Positions 15,413 to 22,915 are shown, counted from the stretch's first letter. The stretch: 24,366 nucleotides of DNA from an uncultured Bacillaceae bacterium (GCA_937925695.1 CALAMD010000082.1:1-24366); one strand, 5' to 3'. Notes: generated by a model not told the origin, from the letters alone. A program made the numbers and translations.

Positions 15413-16675
15413 ATGGCATTTAATTTCAAATTACCTGACATTGGAGAAGGAATCCATGAAGGTGAAATACTCAAATGGTTTGTTAAAGAAGGCGATGAAG
15501 TAAAAGAAGACGACATCTTATGTGAAGTACAAAACGATAAGGCAGTTGTGGAAATTCCCTCTCCAGTTGAGGGTACGGTAGAAAAAATTCATGTTGAAGA
15601 GGGTACTGTGGCGATTGTAGGTGATGTCCTCATTTCCTTTGATGCAGAAGGTTATGAAGATGAACCGGTAGCAGAACCTGCAGCTGAAGAAGAACCCGAA
15701 ACAACTGAAGAAGCACCAACAGAAACAGCAACAGAACCAGCCGCAGCTGAACCGGCAACAAGCGGGACACGTGTCATTGCTATGCCTTCTGTACGTAAAT
15801 ATGCCCGTGACAACAATGTAAACATCCAAGAAGTAACAGGAACTGGAAAAAATGGTCGAGTTCTCAAAGAAGATATTGATCGCTTCATAAGCGGTGACCA
15901 AGTAACAGAAACAACAACAGTGGCAGAGGAATCTGCTGATCCAGCAGAAACGGTCACAGTTTCTGAAGGTGAATTCCCAGAAACACGTGAGAAGATGAGT
16001 GGTATTCGTCGCGTGATTGCCAATGCGATGGTCAATTCGAAAACGAAAATCCCTCATGTTACATTAATGGATGATGTGGATGTTACGCAACTTGTTGAAC
16101 ATCGTAGTAAGTTCAAAGAAGTGGCAGCTGCTCAAGATATTAAATTAACCTACTTACCTTATGTCGTAAAAGCATTGGTATCTGCATTGAAGAAATATCC
16201 AATTTTGAATGCTTCAATCGATGATGAAACCGAAGAAATTGTTTACAAGCATTATTACAACATTGGTATTGCAGCTGATACGGATAAAGGGCTACTCGTT
16301 CCAGTTGTGAAACATGCTGATCGCAAGTCTATTTTCGAAATTTCCAAAGAAATTAATGAATTGGCAGAAAAAGCTCGCGATGGTAAATTAGCACCGAATG
16401 AGATGCAAGGTGCATCAAGTACAATTACAAATATTGGTTCTGCTGGAGGACAATGGTTTACACCAGTAATTAACTACCCAGAAGCGGCTATCTTAGGAAT
16501 TGGCCGGATTGCCGAAAAAGCTATCGCTAGAGACGGTGAGGTTGTCGTTGCTCCGGTACTCGCGCTATCATTGAGCTTTGACCACCGCATTGTGGATGGT
16601 GCTACGGCTCAGTTAGCTCTAAATCAAGTGAAGCGTTTATTAAATGATCCACAATTAATTATGATGGAGGCGTAG
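15413..16675 (+). CDS. pdhC: Dihydrolipoamide acetyltransferase E2 of pyruvate dehydrogenase
   Basis: Core of the pyruvate dehydrogenase complex, 420 residues. It has one lipoyl domain (about 1-80, lipoylated Lys43 in NDKAVVEIPS), an Ala/Pro/Glu/Thr-rich flexible linker (about 82-117), an E1/E3-binding domain (about 121-158, MPSVRKYARDNNV and GTGKNGRVLKEDI), a second linker, and the catalytic acetyltransferase domain (about 190-420) with the active-site SFDHRIVDGA (His391, Asp395). A single lipoyl domain is usual for Bacillaceae. The linkers are notably acidic. The ATG follows ATAGGAGG. The E3 gene begins 3 bases after its stop. Confidence 0.97.
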   Translation: MAFNFKLPDIGEGIHEGEILKWFVKEGDEVKEDDILCEVQNDKAVVEIPSPVEGTVEKIHVEEGTVAIVGDVLISFDAEGYEDEPVAEPAAEEEPETTEEAPTETATEPAAAEPATSGTRVIAMPSVRKYARDNNVNIQEVTGTGKNGRVLKEDIDRFISGDQVTETTTVAEESADPAETVTVSEGEFPETREKMSGIRRVIANAMVNSKTKIPHVTLMDDVDVTQLVEHRSKFKEVAAAQDIKLTYLPYVVKALVSALKKYPILNASIDDETEEIVYKHYYNIGIAADTDKGLLVPVVKHADRKSIFEISKEINELAEKARDGKLAPNEMQGASSTITNIGSAGGQWFTPVINYPEAAILGIGRIAEKAIARDGEVVVAPVLALSLSFDHRIVDGATAQLALNQVKRLLNDPQLIMMEA

Positions 16676-16678
16676 TAT

Positions 16679-18088
16679 ATGGTAGTTGGAGATTTCCCAA
16701 TTGAAGTAGATACATTGGTCGTTGGTGCGGGACCTGGTGGGTATGTGGCAGCTATTCGAGCTGCCCAACTCGGCCAAAAGGTAACAATCGTTGATAAAGG
16801 TCCTTTAGGTGGCGTTTGTTTAAATGTTGGTTGTATTCCATCCAAAGCTTTAATTGAGGCTGGACATCTAGCACAACAAGCTGGTGGAAATGAAGAAATG
16901 GGGATTACTGCGGAAAACGTTGAAGTGGACTTTGCTAAAGTTCAAGAGTGGAAAGGAAAAGTTGTTAGCCGCTTAACATCCGGTGTTGAAAGCTTACTGA
17001 AAGCGAACAAAGTTGATATCGTTAAAGGCGAAGTATACTTTGTTGATCAAAACAGTGTGCGTGTAATGGATGAAACAAATTCTCAAACATACAAATTCAA
17101 TAACTGTATTATTGCAACAGGATCAACACCAATTGAAATACCAAGTATTCCATTTTCAGATCGAGTCATTGACTCAACTGGTGCCCTCAATCTAACCGAG
17201 GTTCCAGAAAAGCTTGTTGTTATTGGTGGCGGGTATATTGGCCTTGAATTAGGTACAGCTTACGCGAATTTTGGCTCAAAAGTAACTATTATCGAAGGTG
17301 AAAAAGATATCCTATCTGGTGGTTATGATAGCCAAATTACACAAGTCGTGAAAAGAAACCTCAAGAAAAAAGGTGTAGAATTAGTTACTAACGCCCTAGC
17401 AAAATCAACAGAAGAAACTGATAATGGTGTGAAAGTAACGTATGAAGTCGACGGCAAAGAAGAAGTACTCGAAGCCGATTATGTACTCGTAACAGTAGGA
17501 CGTCGTCCAAATACACAAGAAATTGGTCTTGAACAAGTTGGAATCGAAATGGATGAGCGTGGCCTCATTAAAGTTGACAAACAAGGCAGAACGAATATCG
17601 AAAATATTTATGCAATTGGCGATATTGTTCCAGGCTTACCACTGGCTCATAAAGCTTCTTATGAAGGAAAAATTGCTGCAGAAGCGATTAGTGGTGAAAA
17701 GTCCGAAGTAGATTATCTAAGTATGCCTGCTGTTGTTTTCTCTGAACCAGAGATTGCAACTGTTGGTTACTCGAAGAAAGAAGCTGAAGAAGCTGGTTTC
17801 AAAGTTAAGGCATCCAAATTCCCTTACACTGCAAATGGTAGAGCATTATCATTAAATGATAGTGACGGTTTTGTTAATTTAGTAACAAGAGAAGAGGATG
17901 GCCTAATCCTAGGTGCACAAATAGTTGGTGCGAATGCCAGCGAACTAATTGCTGAACTTGGTTTAGCTATTGAAGCTGGTATGACAGCTGAAGATATTTC
18001 TCTAACTGTTCATGCCCATCCTACATTGGCAGAAATGATCATGGAAGCTGCCGACGTAGCACTAGGAAAGCCAGTTCATACACTTTAA
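16679..18088 (+). CDS. pdhD: Dihydrolipoamide dehydrogenase E3 of pyruvate dehydrogenase
   Basis: FAD/NAD flavoenzyme that reoxidises dihydrolipoamide on E2 and makes NADH; 469 residues. It has the FAD-binding GAGPGGY (17-22), the redox disulfide in GGVCLNVGCIPSK (Cys47, Cys52), the NAD-binding GGGYIGLE in the middle domain, the second FAD motif IYAIGDI, and the C-terminal catalytic pair in HAHPTLAE (His447, Glu452). The ATG at 16679 is three bases after pdhC, with GGAGGCG overlapping the end of pdhC. It is last in pdhABCD and is followed by a strong terminator. It may also serve other 2-oxoacid complexes. Confidence 0.97.
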   Translation: MVVGDFPIEVDTLVVGAGPGGYVAAIRAAQLGQKVTIVDKGPLGGVCLNVGCIPSKALIEAGHLAQQAGGNEEMGITAENVEVDFAKVQEWKGKVVSRLTSGVESLLKANKVDIVKGEVYFVDQNSVRVMDETNSQTYKFNNCIIATGSTPIEIPSIPFSDRVIDSTGALNLTEVPEKLVVIGGGYIGLELGTAYANFGSKVTIIEGEKDILSGGYDSQITQVVKRNLKKKGVELVTNALAKSTEETDNGVKVTYEVDGKEEVLEADYVLVTVGRRPNTQEIGLEQVGIEMDERGLIKVDKQGRTNIENIYAIGDIVPGLPLAHKASYEGKIAAEAISGEKSEVDYLSMPAVVFSEPEIATVGYSKKEAEEAGFKVKASKFPYTANGRALSLNDSDGFVNLVTREEDGLILGAQIVGANASELIAELGLAIEAGMTAEDISLTVHAHPTLAEMIMEAADVALGKPVHTL

Positions 18089-18107
18089 TATTTAATAAAG
18101 AGTAACG

Positions 18108-18137
18108 AAAGAGCTGTGAATAACAGCTCTTTTTTTT
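18108..18137 (+). terminator. Intrinsic terminator of pdhABCD
   Basis: GAGCTGT (18111-18117) pairs with ACAGCTC (18123-18129) around the loop GAATA, extended by AAA/TTT, and is followed by T8. Confidence 0.93.
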
Positions 18138-18168
18138 GCCTTTAATTAAATCTTTAAGAAAAATACGT

Positions 18169-18174
18169 TATAAT
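18169..18174 (+). promoter_or_regulatory. Candidate -10 box (TATAAT) for the deacetylase gene
   Basis: A perfect TATAAT lies 42 bases before the GTG start of the deacetylase and just after the pdh terminator. The -35 at 17 bases is weak (TTAAAT). Confidence 0.5.
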
Positions 18175-18215
18175 AGTTTTATAGATTATAAATATATTCA
18201 GCAGGAGGCTCACCA

Positions 18216-19079
18216 GTGAAACGACATCACGTCATCGTAATAATATTTAGCATCATGTTAATGGCTTGTAGCCAACAACAACCAGCAAATGAAGAAAATA
18301 ATGTAGCAGAAGATCCGGGAATGGCGAACAACCAAAATGCCATTCAGAATGATGAGAATGATGAAGAAGAGGAAAACATCATGGAAAATGAAAATGATCA
18401 ATCAAATGATGAAGGAGAAGATAAGATGAATTTAGAAAATATTAATCCTACATATCGAATTAATGAACAAACATCAGCCGTTGAACCAATAGGGGATGCC
18501 AATGCTAAAGTCGTTTTATTAACATTTGATGACGCACCAGATCAATATGCGCTAGACATAGCACAAACATTAGAACGTTTAGATGCCAATGCGATTTTTT
18601 TCGTGAATGGTCATTTCTTACAAACTGAAGAAGAACAGGAAGTATTGAAAAAACTTCATGATATGGGTTTTGTGATTGGTAATCATACGTATTCTCACCC
18701 GAATTTAAATGAATTATCACCCGAGGAACAGAAAGAAGAAATTGTTCGCTTAAGCGATTTAATAGAAACGATAATCGGTGAACGTCCTGCGTTTTTCAGA
18801 CCACCATATGGCATTACATCAGATGGAGTTAAACAGATTGTAGCAGATGAAAAAATGATTCATATGAATTGGACCTTTGGTTATGACTGGCAGGAAAAAT
18901 ACTTCGATGCCGAAGCTTTACTAGAAATTACATTAAATGCACCTGAACTAAGTAATGGTGCGAATATCTTGATGCATGATCGAAAATGGACCTTAGAAGC
19001 CCTTGAAGATATTGTCATTGGGTTAAGAGATCAAGGTTATGAAATTGTCGATCCCCAATTAATAGAGGTCCGTGAATAA
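18216..19079 (+). CDS. Polysaccharide deacetylase lipoprotein (NodB domain)
   Basis: Predicted membrane-anchored deacetylase of 287 residues. A lipoprotein signal ends LMAC (Cys18), followed by a long Asn/Asp/Glu-rich linker (about 20-75), then a NodB domain (about 95-285). Motifs: TFDDAP (Asp105, Asp106), NHTYSHPN (His157, His161), FRPPYG (195-199), NWTFGYDW and LMHD (His254). Metal-binding Asp-His-His are intact. The first motif has DDAP where most NodB enzymes have DDGP, and the fourth lacks the usual first Asp of DxxDW. It probably removes acetyl groups from peptidoglycan or another wall glycan at the outer face of the membrane; the substrate is unknown. The GTG start has GCAGGAGG upstream. 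Confidence 0.85.
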   Translation: MKRHHVIVIIFSIMLMACSQQQPANEENNVAEDPGMANNQNAIQNDENDEEEENIMENENDQSNDEGEDKMNLENINPTYRINEQTSAVEPIGDANAKVVLLTFDDAPDQYALDIAQTLERLDANAIFFVNGHFLQTEEEQEVLKKLHDMGFVIGNHTYSHPNLNELSPEEQKEEIVRLSDLIETIIGERPAFFRPPYGITSDGVKQIVADEKMIHMNWTFGYDWQEKYFDAEALLEITLNAPELSNGANILMHDRKWTLEALEDIVIGLRDQGYEIVDPQLIEVRE

Positions 19080-19125
19080 GTACGTAGCAGCAAGTTTTAG
19101 CATTTATGTAAAGGTGGCGTTTTAT

Positions 19126-20082
19126 GTGAAATGGGAAACAAAGATTACTAAATTACTAGGTATCAAGTATCCAATTATTCAAGGTGGGCTTGCCTATCTA
19201 GCCTATGCAGATCTAGCAGCGGCTGTATCTAATGCTGGTGGTTTAGGGCAAATCACTGCGATGAGTCTAGATGATCCAGAAAAATTACGTGAAGAAATTC
19301 AACGGACGCGAGGGATGACTGACAAACCGTTTGGCGTAAATTTCGCCATCGGAATGGGCAGAAGACCCTTTGAAGAAATGGTTGAAGTAGCAATAGAAGA
19401 AAATGTGCCAGCGATCACCATTACAGGTGGTAATCCAGAAAAAATTTTATCGATGACTAAAGATACGGATATTAAAAGGTTAGTCCTTGTTGCCGCAAAA
19501 AGACAAGCTGAAAAGGCTGAAGAACTCGGTGCAGATGCAGTTATGGTAGTTGGGCAAGAAGGTGGAGGACATATTGGCAGAAATGATACGGGAACGATTG
19601 TGCTCACACCTGATATTGTCGACCATGTTTCCATCCCTGTCGTGGCGTCAGGTGGAATAGTGGATGGCCGAGGCTTAATGGCTAGCTTAGCACTAGGAGC
19701 AGAAGGAATTGAAATGGGAACAAGATTTATCGCAACAAAAGAATGTGTTCATGCCCATCCGCATTACCAACAAGCCATTCTTGATGCTGATGAAACATCA
19801 ACTGTTGTGATTAAACGTTCATTAGGCTTTCCAGCGAGAGCTCTTAAAAATGAATGGACTGATCAAATTTTAGAATTGGAAGCTAAACAGGCAACCTATG
19901 AACAATTGTCCGATTTAATTAGTGGGGAAGCAAACAAACGCTACATTCATGATGGAGTAGAAAACGAAGGCTATGGTTGGGCTGGCCAAGGTGTTGCTCG
20001 TATTCATGATATTCCTACTGTAGAAGAGCTGATCCAATCAATCATTGAAGAAGCTGAAAGAATTCGTAAAAAGTGGTCATAA
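19126..20082 (+). CDS. Nitronate monooxygenase / FabK-like FMN flavoprotein
   Basis: FMN-dependent TIM-barrel enzyme of 318 residues in the nitronate monooxygenase (2-nitropropane dioxygenase) superfamily, which also contains enoyl-ACP reductase II (FabK). Seen: ITKLLGIKYPIIQGGLAY (7-24), AGGLGQI, the flavin and substrate segment VGQEGGGHIGR (His149), VASGGIVDGRG and the phosphate-binding GAEGIEMGTRF. These motifs do not separate the two activities; the sequence resembles FabK about as well. I start at the GTG at 19126, with AAAGGTGG 8 bases upstream; an upstream in-frame GTG at 19072 would overlap the deacetylase end and has no clear site. It probably shares a transcript with the deacetylase gene. 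Confidence 0.85.
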   Translation: MKWETKITKLLGIKYPIIQGGLAYLAYADLAAAVSNAGGLGQITAMSLDDPEKLREEIQRTRGMTDKPFGVNFAIGMGRRPFEEMVEVAIEENVPAITITGGNPEKILSMTKDTDIKRLVLVAAKRQAEKAEELGADAVMVVGQEGGGHIGRNDTGTIVLTPDIVDHVSIPVVASGGIVDGRGLMASLALGAEGIEMGTRFIATKECVHAHPHYQQAILDADETSTVVIKRSLGFPARALKNEWTDQILELEAKQATYEQLSDLISGEANKRYIHDGVENEGYGWAGQGVARIHDIPTVEELIQSIIEEAERIRKKWS

Positions 20083-20314
20083 ATGCATGACTGATGACCT
20101 ACAACTAACGGAATGGAATTGAGCTATATGCCTTATATCAATGATGGCTTATTTCTTGATAAATTTGCTCATGCGCAAACTTTTAAAGACTAAATTCATT
20201 CACCAAAATTAGATAAATATTATGAAACAACTTCAAAAACATTCATATATTAATAGCAAAGCAATCGTTTTCCAGCATAACGATGATTTTTGGAAACCGA
20301 TGAGAAAGGTGTGT

Positions 20315-20515
20315 ATGAATGTGAAGTATGTAATGGATGCATTACGACAAGATGATGCACATGAGCAACTACACGTCCTCCGCTTGCAAATTGATTATGA
20401 ATTAGCAACCTTACATGACGCGATACAGGCAAATGATAATGTAGCCATCATTAAATCAAAACAAAAATTGGAAAATTTACGTCAACGATGGTTGCAATTA
20501 GAAGGCAATGAATAG
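20315..20515 (+). CDS. Small helical protein, unknown function
   Basis: With the ATG at 20315 this encodes 66 residues, MNVKYVMDALRQDDAHEQ at the start and NLRQRWLQLEGNE at the end: charged, amphipathic, helical, with no membrane span or metal motif. The frame is open upstream to an ATG at 20222 (97 residues), but that start has no ribosome site, while GAGAAAGG lies 5 bases before 20315; a GTG two codons later has better spacing. I recognise no family. About 230 bases before it, up to the NMO stop, hold only a 26-codon frame (20113-20193) with no ribosome site. A terminator follows it. Confidence 0.5.
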   Translation: MNVKYVMDALRQDDAHEQLHVLRLQIDYELATLHDAIQANDNVAIIKSKQKLENLRQRWLQLEGNE

Positions 20516-20522
20516 CTTATTG

Positions 20523-20566
20523 ACCTTATCATACTTTCTAAATGATGTGTGATAAGGTTATTATTT
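20523..20566 (+). terminator. Intrinsic terminator before suhB
   Basis: ACCTTATCA (20523-20531) pairs with TGATAAGGT (20550-20558) with a loop of about 18 bases, followed by TATTATTTTG. The tail is only moderately T-rich. Confidence 0.6.
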
Positions 20567-20612
20567 TGCCTTCATATAAGTTTCATTTCCTTCTTTGCTA
20601 TCACTTGGTAAT

Positions 20613-20648
20613 AAAGGTTTAGTGAGACCTTTAGGGTATATGTAACCC
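20613..20648. repeat. Tandem short inverted repeats upstream of suhB
   Basis: AAAGGT/ACCTTT (20613-20618 with 20627-20632) is followed directly by GGGT/ACCC (20634-20637 with 20645-20648). They lie about 100 bases before the suhB start, in the region that must hold its promoter. No riboswitch class is recognised. Confidence 0.3.
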
Positions 20649-20744
20649 ACATTCATGCTAATATACAAGTAGCAGATGTATCAAATGACGTTTATTCCCA
20701 CATTTGTTAAGATAAGGTTATATCAAGTTAATGGGGGCCTATGA

Positions 20745-21551
20745 ATGGATATAAATCTACGTGAAGATATTTTTCAGCAAGCAAAAAGTTGGGTTTTAGC
20801 TGCTGGGAAGCATATTAGGGATCGAATCAATGATCCGTTGACGATTGATACAAAAACCGATCCTAATGATCTCGTTACATCAATGGATCAAGAAATCGAG
20901 AAGTTTTTTTTAGAAAAAATTAAACAATCGTATCCAGATCATTTACTTTTAGGTGAGGAAGGGTATGGTGATGAGGTAACATCACTTTCGGGAACGATAT
21001 GGATTATCGATCCGATTGATGGTACGATGAATTTTGTTCATCAAAAAAAGAACTTTGCCATCTCAATTGGTATTGTTCATGATGGAATAGGAGAAATAGG
21101 ATTCATATATGATGTGATGGGTGATGTATTATATAGTGCAAAACGCAATGAAGGAGCTTATCGAAACGATACCAAACTTGAATCACTCGACCAACATGTA
21201 ACACTTCAACAATCACTTATAGGGTTTAATCATTTTTGGTTGTGTGAAAATAGACTTGTCGATGAAAAAGTTATGCAACAAATGGTTAAAACCATTCGTG
21301 GAACAAGAACAATCGGCTCAGCAGCATTAGAATTAGCCTACGTTGCAGAAGGATCACTTGATGGTTATCTGGCACTTAATTTGGCACCGTGGGATATTGC
21401 TGGAGGACTTATTATTGTCAATGAGGTTGGTGGCGTTTCAACTGATATTAATGGAAAGCAAATCAATTTACTAGAAAGAAGTTCTGTAGTAACCTGTAAT
21501 CAGCAAATTCAGAAAGATTTGCTTCAGTTCTTACAACAAGGAAAAAAGTGA
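20745..21551 (+). CDS. suhB: Inositol monophosphatase family phosphatase (SuhB/YktC)
   Basis: Mg-dependent phosphatase of 268 residues. The lithium-sensitive IMPase signatures are complete: DLVTSMDQEIE (Asp42, Asp48), LLLGEEGYG (Glu71), WIIDPIDGTMNFVH (Asp89, Asp92, Gly93-Thr94) and the C-terminal APWDIAGG (Asp217). Family members hydrolyse myo-inositol phosphates, and some act on fructose-1,6-bisphosphate or NADP; the sequence alone does not fix the substrate. B. subtilis YktC is the positional match. The ATG at 20745 has GGGGG 7-8 bases upstream; an overlapping out-of-frame ATG 4 bases earlier is not used. Its TGA lies inside the stem of a bidirectional terminator shared with ylaF. Confidence 0.92.
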   Translation: MDINLREDIFQQAKSWVLAAGKHIRDRINDPLTIDTKTDPNDLVTSMDQEIEKFFLEKIKQSYPDHLLLGEEGYGDEVTSLSGTIWIIDPIDGTMNFVHQKKNFAISIGIVHDGIGEIGFIYDVMGDVLYSAKRNEGAYRNDTKLESLDQHVTLQQSLIGFNHFWLCENRLVDEKVMQQMVKTIRGTRTIGSAALELAYVAEGSLDGYLALNLAPWDIAGGLIIVNEVGGVSTDINGKQINLLERSSVVTCNQQIQKDLLQFLQQGKK

Positions 21552-21575
21552 CTAATCCAAATCCTAGTCACTTTT
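21544..21575. terminator. Bidirectional terminator embedded in the suhB and ylaF 3' ends
   Basis: AAAAGTGACTA (21544-21554) and its exact complement (21565-21575) flank a 10-base loop. The suhB TGA (21549-21551) is in the left arm and the ylaF TGA (21568-21570) in the right arm. A- and T-runs lie on both sides. Confidence 0.85.
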
Positions 21576-21741
21576 CTGACATCTTACGTTTTAAAAATAA
21601 GCCGTAACCCATCACGACACATCCAAACATGATAAATCCGAAAATAGCCCAGAGATTTTGATAAGCAATCGCAATACCAACAGCGGCAAAACTCAAAATT
21701 ACGATAAAAGCTAATAAAAAGGAACGTAAATTAATTTTCAC
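21568..21741 (-). CDS. ylaF: YlaF-like small membrane protein (DUF5325 type)
   Basis: A 57-residue protein with two hydrophobic helices: about 8-27 (FLLAFIVILSFAAVGIAIAY) and about 31-50, then the basic tail KRKMSEK. It begins at a GTG at 21741, with GAGGTG 5 bases upstream. The size, the two-helix layout with a central YQNLWAIFGF turn and the position between suhB and ylaH support the YlaF/DUF5325 assignment, which I make from memory. Function is unknown. It has a candidate minus-strand promoter (TTTAAA, 17 bases, TATAAT at 21797-21769). Confidence 0.75.
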   Translation of the reverse strand: MKINLRSFLLAFIVILSFAAVGIAIAYQNLWAIFGFIMFGCVVMGYGLFLKRKMSEK

Positions 21742-21768
21742 AATTTCACCTCATAGATATTTCGTTTT

Positions 21769-21797
21769 ATTATATAATATTTTTAGAATAATTTAAA
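21769..21797 (-). promoter_or_regulatory. Candidate sigma-A promoter for ylaF
   Basis: On the minus strand TTTAAA (21797-21792), a 17-base spacer and TATAAT (21774-21769), about 28 bases before the ylaF GTG. The area is very AT-rich, so chance matches are likely. Confidence 0.4.
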
Positions 21798-21835
21798 ATC
21801 AATCGTATTCGTTTACATAAAAAGGGGGGGCGTCA

Positions 21836-22126
21836 ATGATTCGTGATTTATTGTTAACACATTTTTATGAACATACGTTTATGATTTTATACATATCTAA
21901 TCTTATTTTAGTTTTTATTGCCTATAAATTAGGATTTGCACGCAAAATTCCATTGCTAAAAAGTATCATTGTTTATATATTGTTAGCCCTAGGAACGGTG
22001 TTATTAGCATTGTTTGGTGGGATTGCTGGCTTGCCAATAACTGAAAGCTTAATTATTATTGTGCTTGTCCTTGGAATTTATCGATTACGTTTATTTCGTG
22101 AACGTCAAGCAAAGCAATCAACTTAA
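21836..22126 (+). CDS. ylaH: YlaH-like small membrane protein
   Basis: A 96-residue protein with three hydrophobic stretches: about 16-36 (MILYISNLILVFIAYKLGF), 42-65 (SIIVYILLALGTVLLALFGG) and 70-86 (ESLIIIVLVLGIYRL), ending in a basic, polar tail. The segments YKLGFARKIPLLKS and the general plan match the YlaH family of Bacillaceae; function is unknown. The ATG follows AAAAGGGGGGG at normal spacing. In B. subtilis typA (ylaG) lies between ylaF and ylaH; here only 94 bases separate them. It is convergent with ylaI across a long hairpin. Confidence 0.82.
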   Translation: MIRDLLLTHFYEHTFMILYISNLILVFIAYKLGFARKIPLLKSIIVYILLALGTVLLALFGGIAGLPITESLIIIVLVLGIYRLRLFRERQAKQST

Positions 22127-22146
22127 ATCATGACAAATAAATCTAC

Positions 22147-22226
22147 AAACGGCTTCAACGATTATTATGCAGGTCAAACTCGAGCTATTACCTGCATTGT
22201 AACAATGTTGAAAGCCGTTTTTATTT
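22147..22226. terminator. Long-armed hairpin / bidirectional terminator between ylaH and ylaI
   Basis: A 28-base left arm (22147-22174, starting AAACGGCTT) pairs with a 31-base right arm (22190-22220, ending AAGCCGTTT) with a few bulges and a 15-base loop. TTATTT follows on the plus strand. It lies between convergent genes, so termination is the simplest role, but it is about twice the length of the other terminators here. Confidence 0.7.
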
Positions 22227-22261
22227 CATCTATCAATAACATCCCCAATGATCCTCTAATC

Positions 22262-22465
22262 TTAAATGAGCTCATCACTTTTCGGTCTTTCTTTATATAA
22301 ACGGAATTTACCGGTTGCTAATCGTTTTTTTGTATTTTCTCCAATTCGGTTATAACACGTTTTACATAAGTATAATCTTTTTCCATGATTGCGCATGCGT
22401 TTGGCAATAAGTGAATGTTCATCCAATGTTTCAACACGATCACAAATCACACATTTCACTTGCAT
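22262..22465 (-). CDS. ylaI: YlaI-like zinc-ribbon protein (DUF2197)
   Basis: A 67-residue basic protein with two Cys-x2-Cys knuckles (CVIC, Cys5/Cys8, and CKTC, Cys34/Cys37) that should bind one zinc. Conserved-looking blocks are ETLDEHSLIAKRMRN and LYLCKTCYNRIGENTKKRL. It matches B. subtilis YlaI in size and pattern as I recall it; function is unknown, and RNA or DNA binding is a guess from the zinc ribbon and charge. The ATG at 22465 has AGAGGTGG upstream; the GTG three codons earlier is part of that site. Confidence 0.85.
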   Translation of the reverse strand: MQVKCVICDRVETLDEHSLIAKRMRNHGKRLYLCKTCYNRIGENTKKRLATGKFRLYKERPKSDELI

Positions 22466-22500
22466 GGAAACCACCTCTTTACTATATAGTTATCCATAAT

Positions 22501-22529
22501 ATAACATAGGCGAGAAGTGGATGTATAAT
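22501..22529 (+). promoter_or_regulatory. Candidate promoter ATAACA-17-TATAAT
   Basis: ATAACA (22501-22506) and TATAAT (22524-22529) are 17 bases apart, about 60 bases before the gene at 22592. The -35 matches 4 of 6 consensus bases. Confidence 0.5.
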
Positions 22530-22591
22530 CAAAAAGGTTTTGTTAAAAGATAACGAGGGAATAGTTGGATGACTACTCAGCGGAAAGGAAG

Positions 22592-22915
22592 ATGATGATG
22601 AAGCGACGTGTAATTGTGTTGACGACCGTTGGCTTAGGAATGATTGCTGGATATATGTTCGGAAAAAAAGATCATAGAACCAAAATAAAAAATAAAGTTG
22701 GAAACTTGCTTGATAAAATGAAAAAAACCTATTCCGATGGTGTTGAAGATCCTTTGATAAATGCAGGGATCCCAGATCAAACTGAGCATTTCGATGAAAC
22801 GAAAATGGAAAACACAAAAATGGTTTCCGAGGGCTCACAATATGGCGTTCATTATTATAATGAATGGCAAGAAAAAGAAGATCAAGAGGAGGTCACTTCA
22901 AATAATAGTAAGTGA
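22592..22915 (+). CDS. Small membrane-anchored protein with acidic tail, YtxH-like architecture
   Basis: About 107 residues: a very short basic N-terminus (MMMKRR), one hydrophobic helix (VIVLTTVGLGMIAGYMFG), a Lys/Arg-rich segment (KKDHRTKIKNKVGNLLDKMKK) and an acidic, disordered-looking C-terminal half ending VTSNNSK. This resembles YtxH-type one-span proteins, but I do not claim homology. Three consecutive ATG codons (22592, 22595, 22598) follow GGAAAGGA; the third has the best spacing. A TTG at 22565 with GAGGG upstream is another possible start. A folded element lies just after the stop. Confidence 0.6.
   Translation: MMMKRRVIVLTTVGLGMIAGYMFGKKDHRTKIKNKVGNLLDKMKKTYSDGVEDPLINAGIPDQTEHFDETKMENTKMVSEGSQYGVHYYNEWQEKEDQEEVTSNNSK

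Noticed and set aside
15518..16057. Long minus-strand frames opposite pdhC (179 and 127 codons)
   Set aside because: They mirror the Ala/Pro/Glu/Thr-rich linker of E2, giving low-complexity Cys/Phe- or Ser/Val-rich products; pdhC is certain on the plus strand.
20113..20193. 26-codon frame after the nitronate monooxygenase gene
   Set aside because: It has no ribosome site or terminator, and the product has no structural character; at most a decayed remnant.
22482..22838. 118-codon minus-strand frame opposite the gene at 22592
   Set aside because: Its Ser/Phe/His-rich composition is typical of an antisense shadow, and the plus-strand frame has a ribosome site, a membrane helix and a promoter.
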